A DNA stretch of 64,000 bases from the NCBI GenBank assembly GCA_030537735.1, contig JAUNVG010000010.1:1-64000 (forward strand), given 5' to 3'. The stretch comes from Actinomycetaceae bacterium (GTDB lineage: Bacteria; Actinomycetota; Actinomycetes; Actinomycetales; Actinomycetaceae). The notes below the pieces were generated by a model. The model was given only the letters and a program-made list of their open reading frames with translations. It was not told where the DNA came from and did not search any database. The position numbers and the translations under genes were made by a program. Shown here in pieces: positions 34,677 to 43,777 of the stretch (positions within the stretch are counted from its first letter, which is position 1; each line of letters opens with the position of its first letter).

Positions 34677-35048
34677 ATGTCTGTATTTAACAGGCTCGGA
34701 GACTCCATCAGCGCGCAAACTTCCAAACCGGAAGAAGCCGCCAAATGGGTAGTCTTCCTCGGGTCGGACGCATGTCAGAACATCATCGGCGAACAAGGTG
34801 TGGTATTCCCTGCCAGGCCGGCTGGCACTCAGGCTACCATCGATGCCTTCGCTAAACGCGGCCTAGATGTCACCCCCTTCACTGACCGCGTGAAGAATGG
34901 CAAGACAGTGCGCTACCCGCTTACCTATAACGGCAACACTATCTTCTCTGTACTGCGCCCAGCTTTCGATTCCATTTGGTTGGGGCAGATGGATGCGGAC
35001 GGCTTCAATAGCTACAACGAAGAAGTCACTAAACACATGACGAAGTAG
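34677..35048 (+). pseudogene. C-terminal remnant of an ABC sugar-binding protein
   Basis: 123 residues matching the end of an extracellular solute-binding protein of the sugar ABC family (RLGDSISAQTSKPEEAAKWVVFLGS, EQGVVFPARPAGTQATIDAF, NEEVTKHM). About 300 N-terminal residues, the signal peptide and the partner permeases are missing, so it is a fragment left by deletion or recombination. The ATG at 34677 is incidental. Confidence 0.75.
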
Positions 35049-35132
35049 CTATCAGCCAGGTTTCGGGGGTCAGCGTGCGACACTGCCCCAAAAATTCAGT
35101 CAGCGGGTTTTCCTTCCAAATGTCGACGATCG

Positions 35133-36470
35133 TCACGCCCCGCCCGCAACCAGCGTCTTAAACGCGGGTATGCAGTAGTGCGGCATTGACACGAGCTCCC
35201 CCGCCTTGCCGTAGGGCTTGAGCGAGATCTTGAATGCCAACTTCGGTCGGTACTTGTCCCGGTACCGAGCCAAGCTTTTCGCGTTCGGATTCGCCGCAGC
35301 TTTTACCTCTATCGGCACAATCTTCGCGCCCACTTGCACCACGAAATCAACCTCCGCGATCCCGCTGCTGGTCCAGTAGTAGGCGTCAATCCCAGCTTTT
35401 TGTAGTTCGCCGAGGACGTAGTTTTCCGCGATTGCACCGTAGAAATTGGTACTGTACCCAGTTATTTCCTCAAGTTTTACCGGTGGTAGCTGGGCCATGG
35501 CGCGTAGCAATCCCATATCCGCCAGATAGAGCTTGAACTTCGACGGATCAGCGCTCGCTTTGAGCGGTATGGTGGGGTTTTCGACGTTGGGAACCATCAC
35601 CACTAGGCCAGCGTCACTTAACCATTGCAACGCGTTAGCCAGGTCCGCTGCGCGTTTGCCTTTCATGGCGTGGCCGAACACGAATTTTTGGTTATCTTTT
35701 GCCAGTTGGGCGGGGATAGATTCCCAGATCGCGTTGAGTTTGGGGATTTCCGTGGCGGGCGCGTGTTTGGCAAAGTCAGCTCGGTAAGCCTGTAGTAACT
35801 GTTGGTGTACGTAATCTACTTGCGCCATGTCTTCAGTTTCAATCCAGCGCTTCACGGCTTCCGGCATGCCTCCAACGAGCAAGAACTGGTGGAACAGTTC
35901 TTGGAGTCGGCTCCTGGCTGGCGCCACCAGGCTGGCTAGTTTCTCTTCAGTTTCTTCCCGACTTTCTCCGATTATTTCGTCCAGCAGCCGCTGATAGCCA
36001 CTGGCTCGCACGTACTCAGAAAACGACATGGGGTGCAAAGTTGCAATGTCGACCTTACCGACCGGGAATGAGGCTGCGTCCTTGGGTAGCGACACGCCCA
36101 GCAGCGATCCGGCACCGATGACGTGGAGGTGGGGAGTTTCTTCGGCGAAGTATTTGAGCGCAGTGACAGCTTTCGGAGCGGCTTGGATTTCGTCGAATAT
36201 ATACAGGGTGTCGGGTTCGTCGGCGTTGATATCGCGGCTGACGAGGGCGATCTGCTCGATTATCCGTCGCGGGTCTAATGTGCGTTCGAACAGGTCATGG
36301 AATTCCTGCTGGCGTTCAAAGTTCACGTACACGGTCTGCCGATAGTGCTCTTCACCAAATTTCTTTAGCAGGTAAGTTTTCCCGCATTGGCGCACCCCGC
36401 TTAACAGCATGGGCTTTCGGTGCTTGCTCTTTCGCCACGCCAATAGGTGTGCCTCGAAGTCTCGCTCCAT
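35133..36470 (-). CDS. AAA_14/DUF4143 ATPase
   Basis: 445 aa. N-terminal AAA_14 ATPase: Walker A LLSGVRQCGKTYLL, Walker B YIFDEIQAAP, sensor region HVIGAGSLLGV. C-terminal DUF4143 domain with a PD-(D/E)XK-like core (YYWTSSGIAEVDFVVQ ... IVPIEVKA). Members are common in actinobacteria and archaea in many copies; function unknown, with DNA-linked roles suspected. ATG 36470 is preferred because GGAAGG precedes it; a GTG 30 bases earlier is open. The 64-bp double dyad copy B lies upstream in the promoter region and could be its operator. The only intact gene between the SBP and IS256 remnants. Confidence 0.8.
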   Translation of the reverse strand: MERDFEAHLLAWRKSKHRKPMLLSGVRQCGKTYLLKKFGEEHYRQTVYVNFERQQEFHDLFERTLDPRRIIEQIALVSRDINADEPDTLYIFDEIQAAPKAVTALKYFAEETPHLHVIGAGSLLGVSLPKDAASFPVGKVDIATLHPMSFSEYVRASGYQRLLDEIIGESREETEEKLASLVAPARSRLQELFHQFLLVGGMPEAVKRWIETEDMAQVDYVHQQLLQAYRADFAKHAPATEIPKLNAIWESIPAQLAKDNQKFVFGHAMKGKRAADLANALQWLSDAGLVVMVPNVENPTIPLKASADPSKFKLYLADMGLLRAMAQLPPVKLEEITGYSTNFYGAIAENYVLGELQKAGIDAYYWTSSGIAEVDFVVQVGAKIVPIEVKAAANPNAKSLARYRDKYRPKLAFKISLKPYGKAGELVSMPHYCIPAFKTLVAGGA

Positions 36471-36584
36471 AGCCACCTGCCTTCCAACTTCGCTCGCCAC
36501 TTACCCGCCCCGAGCCTAGGCAATCAGACCCATAGGCTCTGGAATGAAGGTTAAGATACCATCGATCGTAGTCAACTCGTCAGA

Positions 36585-36648
36585 AAAATGCAGCAGAAAC
36601 TACATTTCTCGTACGAGTTTTGCAGTTTCAACTGCGTTTTTCCAATGA
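36585..36648. repeat. double-dyad repeat, copy B
   Basis: 64 bp: AAATGCAG-CAGAAA-CTACATTT, then CTCGTACGAG, then TTTTGCAGT-TTCA-ACTGCGTTTT. It lies about 115 bp upstream of the DUF4143 ATPase start and repeats copy A at 34556-34619. Confidence 0.75.
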
Positions 36649-36790
36649 GATTGAAGCTGTGAGGTGCTTGAGGAAATCCACGTTCGGGCTTCACTCCATT
36701 ATGAGCCGATTGATCCAGTCAGCGATCTTCTCAAACCGCAAGGCAACAAATCTCTCGAAATTCTCTGGCTGTCAAGTCCGTCGGAGAGTA

Positions 36791-37495
36791 GAGTGTCAGA
36801 TGGTTTATGTGTGGCGATTCGATTCACGCGAGGTGATGGATGGAAATGACCACCATGACCACGCCAGATGCGGCTGATAAGGCCAGGATTGCTGCGATTT
36901 AGAAGAAGTTGGTGGAGAACCCTGAGTTCGCGAAGCTGATTGATGAGTTGGGCACTGAGGCTAGTGATGCCAATGATCTGGTGCGCGCAATGTTGTAAGC
37001 ATCGATCACGCGGGATTTGAACGCGCGGATGGATCAGCATTTGGGGTATCGCAGCGGTGACGGTGTGGCTAAGTCGGTGGTTGGCGCGTCCAACTGCCGT
37101 AACGCTACTTACTCCAAGAGGGTTGATTCTAACTACGGGCCCCTTGATGTGCAGGTTCCTCCAAATTGGTAAGCCACGTTTGTGCCGAGGATGGTTCCTA
37201 AGGGGGCGCGTAAGCTCACTGATATTGATGACATGATCATTAGCTTGTATGCCGGGGGCCTGACTGTTAGAGATATCGAGCATCATTTAGCCACCGCCAT
37301 CCATGTTGATATCTACCATGAGACGATCTCGACGATCACTGATGCGGCGTTAGAGGAAGTGAAAAAGTGGCAGACCAGGCAGCTTGATCAGTTCTACCCG
37401 GTGATGTTCCTTGATGCGCTACGCATCAAGGTCCGTGACGGGGGCCGGGTGGCTAACAAGGGTGCTTACATGTCTGTGGGTGTTGACATGGATGG
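36791..37495 (+). mobile_element. IS256-family element, 5' half, decayed
   Basis: Left terminal repeat region GAGTGTCAGATGGTTTATGT (36791-36810), then a transposase frame from about 36849 with in-frame stops at about 36898, 36996 and 37170. Recognisable parts are ENPEFAKLIDELGTEASDANDLVRAML, LNARMDQHLGYRSG and LDVQVPP, then FVPRMVPKGARKLTDIDDMIISLYAGGLTVRDIEHHL, PVMFLDALRIKVRDGG and GAYMSVGVDMDG, each a standard mutator-family stretch (shown in pieces). The frame breaks at about 37495 where a dprA-like fragment begins. No 3' half follows. Confidence 0.8.
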
Positions 37496-37810
37496 GCCAC
37501 GAGCACGGCGCAATGCGCGGCTCCCCCGATCCCGCAGGAGCCGCCGGCAATGTCGATGCGTTCCTCGTCGGCCATCCCGGCCGCCAGTTTTATAGTGACG
37601 TGCTCTCCATATGACGTTGAGGCTCGGGAGCCAGTGATCGTCACGCGATCGCTCAGCGCCTTCGTCAGGAGCGGGGTCGCCCCGTGCGTCCACAACAGGT
37701 ACGGGGTACGCTCACCCAGATCATCAAGGCCGCCAGGCCATTCCTCATAATCCCCTGGTTCGAACCTGTCGGCCTCGCCCTCCTGGAACGGGCGAGATCC
37801 TCGGAACACC
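37490..37810 (-). pseudogene. dprA/smf-like fragment
   Basis: Minus-strand translation contains YEEWPGGLDDLGERTPYLLW, VTITGSRASTSYGEHVTIKL and DIAGGSCGIGGAAHCAVLVA, the strand-helix-strand core of the DprA/Smf Rossmann fold (GSR and GGxxGID/AAH-type motifs). N- and C-terminal parts are missing and the 3' edge is fused to the IS256 remnant. DprA loads RecA on incoming single-stranded DNA in transformation. This piece cannot be functional. Confidence 0.6.
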
Positions 37811-38038
37811 GTGATCTGTCGGGTGCTAAGAGCCAGTCCCGCAGCAGCGGAGGAAGCTGTACTAGGAAGCGAATGACCTGCGAGCAGCCTCGAGAGTCAT
37901 CCCACAAGGGTGCCAGTCCGATGAGATGCCGTTCGGTTCATCGGTGATCAGAGCCGCCCGCACCCGCGCGATCCTTGCGTCGTCGATTACGCAACTGGTA
38001 GCCTGACATTAGAGCCCATAAGAGGAAAGTGCAGGAAG
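37811..38038. other. intergenic region before the ParB-Dam operon
   Basis: 228 bp. Remnants of the dprA-like 5' side may extend into it. A possible promoter for the ParB-Dam operon is TTGCGT (37975) with TAGCCT (about 37999). GAGGAAAGTGCAGGAAG just before 38039 provides the ribosome site. Confidence 0.4.
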
Positions 38039-38272
38039 ATGGGAGAGGAACACGAAGTCCTGACTACTGAGGAGGCAGCCGCCCTTCTGCGCGTCAGTAC
38101 GAAGACTGTCCTCGCGCTTGCCCGCGAAGGAACCTTGCCGGGAGAGAAGGTTGGACGCGCCTGGCGCTTCCTGCGGAGCGATATCTTAGCCGTAGTCCGG
38201 GGTGGCTCCGCGACCAGACTGATGTCCGAAGCAAGCGACATACTGGGCCCCGGAAGAGGCCGCGATGATTGA
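38039..38272 (+). CDS. excisionase-like HTH DNA-binding protein
   Basis: 77 aa. A MerR-like HTH_17 domain covers residues 6-55 (VLTTEEAAALLRVSTKTVLALAREGTLPGEKVGRAWRFL in family terms, with WRF in the wing). Such small proteins act as excisionases or as specificity subunits for partner proteins. It is first in a five-gene unit and overlaps the ParB-like gene by 8 bases, so it is unlikely to be a stray excisionase; it may recruit the ParB-like proteins to DNA or regulate the operon. ATG follows GCAGGAAG. Confidence 0.8.
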   Translation: MGEEHEVLTTEEAAALLRVSTKTVLALAREGTLPGEKVGRAWRFLRSDILAVVRGGSATRLMSEASDILGPGRGRDD

Positions 38273-39761
38273 CATGTCCGCTTGGGACGATATGGTCGTT
38301 GACGTCGTCAACGACCTGCATCTGGACCCCCGTAACGTTCGGCTCGACATTCCCGATGGCGTACCGGAATCCGACATCATTCAGGACCTCTTCACAAACG
38401 AGAAAGCGTTGAACCTGGTAGAAGGTATAGCCAAGGTCGGATTGCTGACTCACGAAGTCCCGATCGTGGTGGAGCGCGATGGTCAATTGATCGTGGTCGA
38501 AGGGAATCGGCGCGTTGCTGCGCTCAAGGCCATCCAGAACCCCTATCTGGCTCCCGACCACCAGGCGCGCATCAGCAAGTTTGCGCAACTCGTTCCTCAT
38601 CTGGAAGCGGTGCGGCGCATAACTGTCAAGAAGGCGCCGTCCCAAGACGAAGCGGATCAGTTGATTGCTGCTCTTCACACCGGTAATCAACGTGTAGCAT
38701 GGACTCCGGCCCGTCAGGCAGCCTTCTTCCAGGCGCAGCTCGACGCGGGCAAGTCCCCAGACCACCTGATCGCTCAGTATCCGACTGTCGACGTGCGACA
38801 GTTCATCACGCGAAGCCGGATTCTCCAACTGTTCCGCAACGTCTCTTACGATGACCCTGCGCTCGGAGACTACGCGCGCAAGCGACGATTCCCCGTGTCA
38901 ACGCTGGCCCGACTATACGAGAACGATAGGTTCCTCGACCTGGTAGGGATTCAGGTCAAGAACAGGACCGGCGAAGTATCTCTGCTGTCCAGTGAAGCAT
39001 CCTTCAAACGAGTCGCCACAAAGATCGTCAGTGACATCCGGGACGGCAAGATCAACACTCGATCGCTGAATAAGACCTCTAGCGATCGCTATGTCGAGTA
39101 CATGGATGAGCTCCGCGATCTGATCAACGAGAAGCATCTCGAGGACTACACTCACGCAGATGGGCAACCCAGAGATGCCTCTAGTTCGCAATCTAACTAC
39201 TGCCAAGGAACAGGAGGGAGCAGACCTGACGAAGGAGCTGGTTCCGCGGGCAGTGGAGAAGACAAGGCGAATGAACCATTCGACACTGGAAGAGACAAGC
39301 CCAAGCCGTTCCCGAAGAAACGAAACTATCTGAACACTGACAGTCTCACTGTCCCATCGGCATTTCCGGCTTCGATCCACGAGATCGTCAAAGAACTCTC
39401 GGCAATTAACATCCAGAAATTCCCCAACGCGACGCTTGACCTCCTCAGGACATTCCTGGAGAAGACGATCAAGGCTTACGCCGAGGCGTTGGGGCAGGAT
39501 ATTCGAAATGGCTCGAACGAAAAGGGTTTCGTCTTTCTGTCGAACTGCCTCGTATGGCTTGAAGATCACTTCCGGACGACAGGCAGGACAGCGCTGATCC
39601 AGCCTGTTCAGAAACTTCGTGGAGGACGCTATGGATTTGTCGGGTCCAAGGAACACCTGGACGCAACAAATCACAACCATCACATCTTTGCCACCCCCGA
39701 TGATGTCCGACAGAGCTGGGCAACGATCGAAGGAATCATGAAGGCGGTACTGAAACCATGA
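38265..39761 (+). CDS. ParB/Srx-fold protein 1 of ParB-Dam operon
   Basis: 498 aa. The N-terminal 170 residues are a ParB/Srx-like domain: NVRLDIPDG, LNLVEGIAKVGLLTHEVPIVV and the GNRR nucleotide-binding motif (residues 80-83, VVEGNRRVAALKAI). A helical middle (about 110-260) resembles the HTH part of ParB. A Ser/Gly/Asp-rich linker (about 300-350) leads to a helical C-terminal domain (about 360-498) I do not recognise. ParB domains bind and hydrolyse CTP and slide on DNA, or act as nucleases in phage versions. ATG 38265 follows GGAAGAGG. Its last codon overlaps the methylase start (ATGA). Confidence 0.75.
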   Translation: MIDMSAWDDMVVDVVNDLHLDPRNVRLDIPDGVPESDIIQDLFTNEKALNLVEGIAKVGLLTHEVPIVVERDGQLIVVEGNRRVAALKAIQNPYLAPDHQARISKFAQLVPHLEAVRRITVKKAPSQDEADQLIAALHTGNQRVAWTPARQAAFFQAQLDAGKSPDHLIAQYPTVDVRQFITRSRILQLFRNVSYDDPALGDYARKRRFPVSTLARLYENDRFLDLVGIQVKNRTGEVSLLSSEASFKRVATKIVSDIRDGKINTRSLNKTSSDRYVEYMDELRDLINEKHLEDYTHADGQPRDASSSQSNYCQGTGGSRPDEGAGSAGSGEDKANEPFDTGRDKPKPFPKKRNYLNTDSLTVPSAFPASIHEIVKELSAINIQKFPNATLDLLRTFLEKTIKAYAEALGQDIRNGSNEKGFVFLSNCLVWLEDHFRTTGRTALIQPVQKLRGGRYGFVGSKEHLDATNHNHHIFATPDDVRQSWATIEGIMKAVLKP

Positions 39762-40705
39762 TCCCTACGCAGACTTTGCCCCGCGCTCCGAAACGCGTCA
39801 CCATCTCGCCACTCCGCTACCCAGGCGGCAAGGGCCTCCTGTACTCACGGCTTCGCCAAATCATTCGCGACAACAACCTCACTTCTAGCACATACGTGGA
39901 GCCATATGCGGGTGGCGCTGGCGCAGCTCTTGGCCTCCTGGTATCGGGTCAGGTCGCAAGCATTGCGATCAATGATCTTAACCCAGCAGTGTACGCCTTC
40001 TGGCGCTCCGTCGTGGATGACCCGGACGATTTTAGTAGGCGTATTCGCACTGTTGATCTCACCGTCAAAGAGTGGGAAAGGCAGCGCGAAATCTACAACA
40101 CCGCTTCGCTAAATGACCTACCGCAGCTCGGCTTTGCCACGTTTTACCTCAACCGCACCAACCGTTCCGGTGTGCTAAACGGAGGACCCATCGGCGGTAA
40201 AGATCAAACCGGAAACTACAAGATCGACGCGAGATTCAATCGCGACACACTCCTGGAACGTATTCGCATCATCGGTCTGTATGCCAGCCGCATTACCGTG
40301 ACGAACCAGGATGGTTGCGAAATCATCAAGCAACATGCCGATAACCCCAACGCATTCATCTACGCCGACCCACCCTACTTCGAGAAGGCGGGCTCACTGT
40401 ACATGAATGCCTTCAACGCAAATGACCACGAAGACTTGGCTACGTGTCTCAACGGGGTCACGACAGCCCATTGGATACTCACCTACGACAATGTGCCGCA
40501 GGTCGGCGAGCTGTACAGTGAGCGCCGCAGTCGCCTGTTCTCGCTGAACTATTCAGCACACCGGGTGACTAAAGCGCAGGAAGTCATGGTGTTCTCTGAC
40601 TCGCTGACGATTCCGGCTGACATCGAATCCGGGCACCGGGAAATCGTCCGCACAGCCGCACTCAATTCGGACGACAAGGAGGGCGACGATGCCACGGTTA
40701 GCTAG
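39758..40705 (+). CDS. Dam-type (D12 class) N6-adenine DNA methyltransferase
   Basis: 315 aa. D12-class adenine methylase: PLRYPGGKG (residues 18-26) as the FxGGK-type SAM motif, YVEPYAGGAGAALGLL as motif I region, NRTNRSGVLNGGP, and catalytic DPPY at 204-207 (FIYADPPYF). Closest in plan to Dam and phage-type methylases that modify GATC-like sites, but the target is unknown. Overlaps ParB-like gene 1 by 4 bases and ParB-like gene 2 by 17 bases. In this operon it may mark self DNA so that partner proteins act only on unmethylated DNA; that is inference. Confidence 0.85.
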   Translation: MIPTQTLPRAPKRVTISPLRYPGGKGLLYSRLRQIIRDNNLTSSTYVEPYAGGAGAALGLLVSGQVASIAINDLNPAVYAFWRSVVDDPDDFSRRIRTVDLTVKEWERQREIYNTASLNDLPQLGFATFYLNRTNRSGVLNGGPIGGKDQTGNYKIDARFNRDTLLERIRIIGLYASRITVTNQDGCEIIKQHADNPNAFIYADPPYFEKAGSLYMNAFNANDHEDLATCLNGVTTAHWILTYDNVPQVGELYSERRSRLFSLNYSAHRVTKAQEVMVFSDSLTIPADIESGHREIVRTAALNSDDKEGDDATVS

Positions 40706-41756
40706 CGTTGCGCCGGGTCAGCTCAAGCTTGATCTGGTAAACCCCAGAATCCCAGATACTACCTTCCGTACAGAAGACGAAGCATTGCGGTACCTACACT
40801 CGCAGGCCGATCTTGGTGAGTTGATCCAGTCTATTGGCAACTCGGGTTGGCTTGATTTTGAACCTCTCATCGTGGAAGAAGAAACCAACACAGTGATCGA
40901 GGGGAACCGCCGCCTTGCGGCACTCCGAATACTCGCCAACCCTGAACTTCAGCAACAGCTCAAGGTTTCGGTACCGAATCCTCTTCATGCGAGGGCAATA
41001 CCGGAGGAAATACAGGTGAACTTCGTCGAGTCGCGAAAGCAGGCGCGTGACTTCATCGGGTTCAAGCATGTTAACGGTGCCTTCAAGTGGGATTCGTATG
41101 CTAAAGCCAGGTTCGCGTACGCCTGGCTTGAAGATGGCGACAATATCGATGAAGTGAGCCGACGGCTAGGCGACGGGCACAACACCATCAGTCGTTTGGT
41201 CAATGGGGTTGTGGTGCTCAAACAAGCAGAAGAATCAAAGCTCTTCGATAAAGAGGACCGCACAAAGAAGTCCTTCTACTTCTCGCACTTATATACGGCG
41301 CTAGCGACCCCGAATGTTCGGCAGTTTCTCGGACTTCCCGAGAACGACAACACTGTTCTCCTTACAGATCCGGTACCTCAGGAGCGTCGGGCGAACCTGC
41401 GCGATCTGCTTTCATGGCTCTACGGGCAGGGTGATGATCCTTCCGTCATCCGCGCCCAAAATCCTGATCTCGGACGTCTCGTTAATGTGCTCGGCAACCA
41501 GCGGGCAACAAGGGTGCTGTCGGAAACCCGTGACCTCAACAGAGCCTTCGACCTCGTGGAAGATCGCGGACGAGCGTTCGAGAAGTCCTTCTACAAGCTC
41601 CTCGATGCTTCCGAAGAGGTCTCGGGCATGATCGGACGCTACGATCCGACATCCGATTTACTCGAGGATGCACAGACGATCCGTCGTGCGATGGATTCGA
41701 TCGTCGACGCGATGAAAAAGGCGCACGCAGCAGATTCGGATGGCAATGCAAGTTAG
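40689..41756 (+). CDS. ParB/Srx-fold protein 2 of ParB-Dam operon
   Basis: 355 aa. N-terminal ParB/Srx-like domain with LDLVNPRIPDT, LGELIQSIGNSGWLDFEPLIV and GNRR at residues 72-75 (VIEGNRRLAAL). A helical DNA-binding-like middle follows (EVSRRLGDGHNTISRLVNGVVVLKQ, about 150-180), then an unassigned helical C-terminus. Only distantly like ParB-like protein 1, so the pair is not a recent duplication. It overlaps its neighbours on both sides (17 bases each), implying equal and coupled synthesis. The two may form a heteromeric CTP-dependent clamp; that is a hypothesis. Confidence 0.75.
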   Translation: MPRLASVAPGQLKLDLVNPRIPDTTFRTEDEALRYLHSQADLGELIQSIGNSGWLDFEPLIVEEETNTVIEGNRRLAALRILANPELQQQLKVSVPNPLHARAIPEEIQVNFVESRKQARDFIGFKHVNGAFKWDSYAKARFAYAWLEDGDNIDEVSRRLGDGHNTISRLVNGVVVLKQAEESKLFDKEDRTKKSFYFSHLYTALATPNVRQFLGLPENDNTVLLTDPVPQERRANLRDLLSWLYGQGDDPSVIRAQNPDLGRLVNVLGNQRATRVLSETRDLNRAFDLVEDRGRAFEKSFYKLLDASEEVSGMIGRYDPTSDLLEDAQTIRRAMDSIVDAMKKAHAADSDGNAS

Positions 41757-42834
41757 TGCACCGCTAGTCAGCTCGACGCGTGCTGTCCTTGCGGACTGGG
41801 TAGAACTCCAAGTGTTGCTTTCGGAAGGTCCCGTGGCAGAGCAGCAACTCATCAGAAGCCAAGCAGCTCAGTCCGAGCCCGATCACGGTGTTGCATGGAC
41901 GGAACCCGCTCTTGAAGCTGCCGACAAGGAGATCCTGGACACCAGCGCCGACGAGCTGTCGCAGCGTGTACATGATGAGCTCGCGTACCGCGAGAGCGTC
42001 CTTGGCTCCCTCTACCCGTTCGAGCTGACTGTCGAGTATGGCAAGTGGGCACTGGGGAGGCGTGAGACTTCGGATTCCTCCGCGCAAGCAGCTCACAAGG
42101 CTTACGTATGTTGCTTGCTCATTGCAGCAATGCACTCGGAGCTGTTGCCAATACCCAGCCAGCACACTCTCTTCACTAGTAGCGCTAAGATCATGCAAAT
42201 CGAGTCGTATCTGACGGCCGCCGAAATTCTAGGGGGAAGCGCCTATTGGTTTGGTTACCCACGACCAGACGGTTCGAACATGCTCACCGCAATACAGAAG
42301 CTCGTGGAAGCAATGGGGCTCGGCGTTGCACCAAGCAAGCCTCCTTTAGGGCTATCTCGCAATGCGAAGGACGGGACGGTGGATATCGTGGCGTGGCGTC
42401 CTTTTCGGGATGGACAGCCAGCAGCGGTTGTCGCATACGGCCAGGTCGCCTCTGGCCGGAATTGGGAGAAGAAGCCGATCGGTGCCTTCCTAAAAGGTCA
42501 CTTCTTACCCTGGTTCGCAAAGCCACCGTCGCATCAGCATATCGAATTGTTATTTGTGCCTTATCTGCAACACCACAAGCTCACCGAGTCATCGTCGGAG
42601 GACTACCGAGAGGTCGCGCGCGAACAAGCACGCTTACGGGAGAAGGACTTCGGGGTCGTCATCGACCGACTCCGGCTGACAGAACTGATGGCAGCGTCCA
42701 AGGTGGGCGGTCGCTACGACGAGGGTGAGTACATGAATCACGAAGCCGAAGCGAAGACCTGGGTGGAGGACGCGCTCGACTACGCGTCTGGGGCCGGCTC
42801 AACACCTTTGGCGACCCGAGATGAAGACGTTTGA
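41740..42834 (+). CDS. putative PD-(D/E)XK-like effector of ParB-Dam operon
   Basis: 364 aa, family not named. A helical first half is followed by a region with the look of a restriction-nuclease core: KDGTVDIVAWRPF (Asp 211 and Asp 215), then a hydrophobic strand VVAYGQVASGRNWEKK (Gln 235, Lys 244-245), the spacing of a D...QxK/ExK-type site. A helical C-terminus follows. It ends the operon and begins inside ParB-like gene 2. If it is the nuclease, the operon would have a modification enzyme and a cutting enzyme controlled by two ParB-like proteins. The nuclease call rests on motif spacing only. Confidence 0.6.
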   Translation: MAMQVSAPLVSSTRAVLADWVELQVLLSEGPVAEQQLIRSQAAQSEPDHGVAWTEPALEAADKEILDTSADELSQRVHDELAYRESVLGSLYPFELTVEYGKWALGRRETSDSSAQAAHKAYVCCLLIAAMHSELLPIPSQHTLFTSSAKIMQIESYLTAAEILGGSAYWFGYPRPDGSNMLTAIQKLVEAMGLGVAPSKPPLGLSRNAKDGTVDIVAWRPFRDGQPAAVVAYGQVASGRNWEKKPIGAFLKGHFLPWFAKPPSHQHIELLFVPYLQHHKLTESSSEDYREVAREQARLREKDFGVVIDRLRLTELMAASKVGGRYDEGEYMNHEAEAKTWVEDALDYASGAGSTPLATRDEDV

Positions 42835-43069
42835 GGGGGACAAGAAGGGAGCTCGTACCATGCAAACGATGCATCTTCTGACGTGCTCTGCGTGACCTGA
42901 TGCCCGGAATCACGCGGAATCTGGCTTCGCCAGAGTCGTTTGGAAGCCTGGGGGTCAAGGGGTCATGGGTTCAAATCCCGCCAGCCCGACCACGAGGTGG
43001 CCGCGGACCGTGTAGAGACACTCGAAGTCCCATTATGATCGAACCATCCGTAGGGGTGTGCTTTCTATC
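42835..43069. other. island boundary region
   Basis: Short space after the ParB-Dam operon holding an inverted repeat (CTGGCTTCGCCAG, 42921-42933), the tRNA-Pro fragment at 42949-42992, and about 80 bp in which I see nothing recognisable. Confidence 0.5.
42949..42992 (+). other. 3' fragment of tRNA-Pro(GGG), probable att site remnant
   Basis: CTGGGGGTCAAGG (anticodon loop with GGG), then GGGTTCAAATCCC (T arm) and GCCAGCCCGACCA (acceptor strand plus CCA). The 5' half of the tRNA is absent upstream, so it is not a working gene. Integrases commonly use the 3' half of a tRNA gene as attachment site, so this is a likely att core left by an integrative element. Confidence 0.7.
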
Positions 43070-43129
43070 TGGCTATGAGGTTCACGAGATGACAACCGCA
43101 CTCTCGCCTAGGCCGTGAGGTTGAAACTG

Positions 43130-43528
43130 ATAAGGCGTAACGTGTCTCGGAATCGGCGATGATACAGAGTTTGCGGACTGTTCCCGCCGTGTAACCGAAC
43201 TTGTCGCCCACGCGCTCCGGGAGGCCCTTTACTCATACAAGGACCGCATCAACCGAATTTCGCTGCTCGACGGGGAGTGGTTGCGAAGGACGACACCGCG
43301 TTCTCGCAGGAGACGAGCGAGTTGCTCGTGTCCAAAACCCGCTTGACGGGACACGGCTTTGAGGGACCCGCCGGAAGCGTAAGCGACTTCCAATCGCTGG
43401 AGGAGGTCTTCGGATGCTCGAGGCGCCTGCTGCGGGTGGTACCGTCGGCGGTGAGTACTGTGCCGTCCAACGCGGATCGACTGGCGTGCTCGCACCATCT
43501 GAATCACCGGCGGGGCAAGTTTCGACAA
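43130..43528 (-). pseudogene. helix-turn-helix protein remnant (recombinase-associated type)
   Basis: Minus-strand frame from 43528 (SKLAPPVIQMVRARQSIR, RLEVAYASGGSLKAVSRQAG, LARLLRERGVVLRNHSPS, LMRSLYE) stops at 43229, but the next frame continues at once with GLPERVGDKFGYTAGTVRKL, a second HTH. A one-base change therefore broke a protein of about 130 aa with two HTH motifs, of the kind found next to or at the end of serine recombinases. No intact recombinase is nearby. Confidence 0.5.
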
Positions 43529-43777
43529 GCCTCTCGCTAGATCGACGATAGAGGCCCGTTTGCTTCAAAACGATAGGGAAAACGGGCTTTTCGTATATGA
43601 TGAAAAAAGCTCCGTCCGTTACCTTCTTGACAGGCCTGTTTTCTTGGGACGATGGGCTTGTTGGCTGGAGGGCCATGGCATGGTCATCTACCCCTGCCTT
43701 TTAGTGATCCGGGGGTGTTGCCACCAGGGACGGACAGGTTCTTTCGTGATTGCTGAACAGGGGCGTGGCGCTGTTGA

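Noticed and set aside
42949..42992. Functional tRNA-Pro gene
   Set aside because: The 5' acceptor strand, D arm and 5' anticodon stem are missing.
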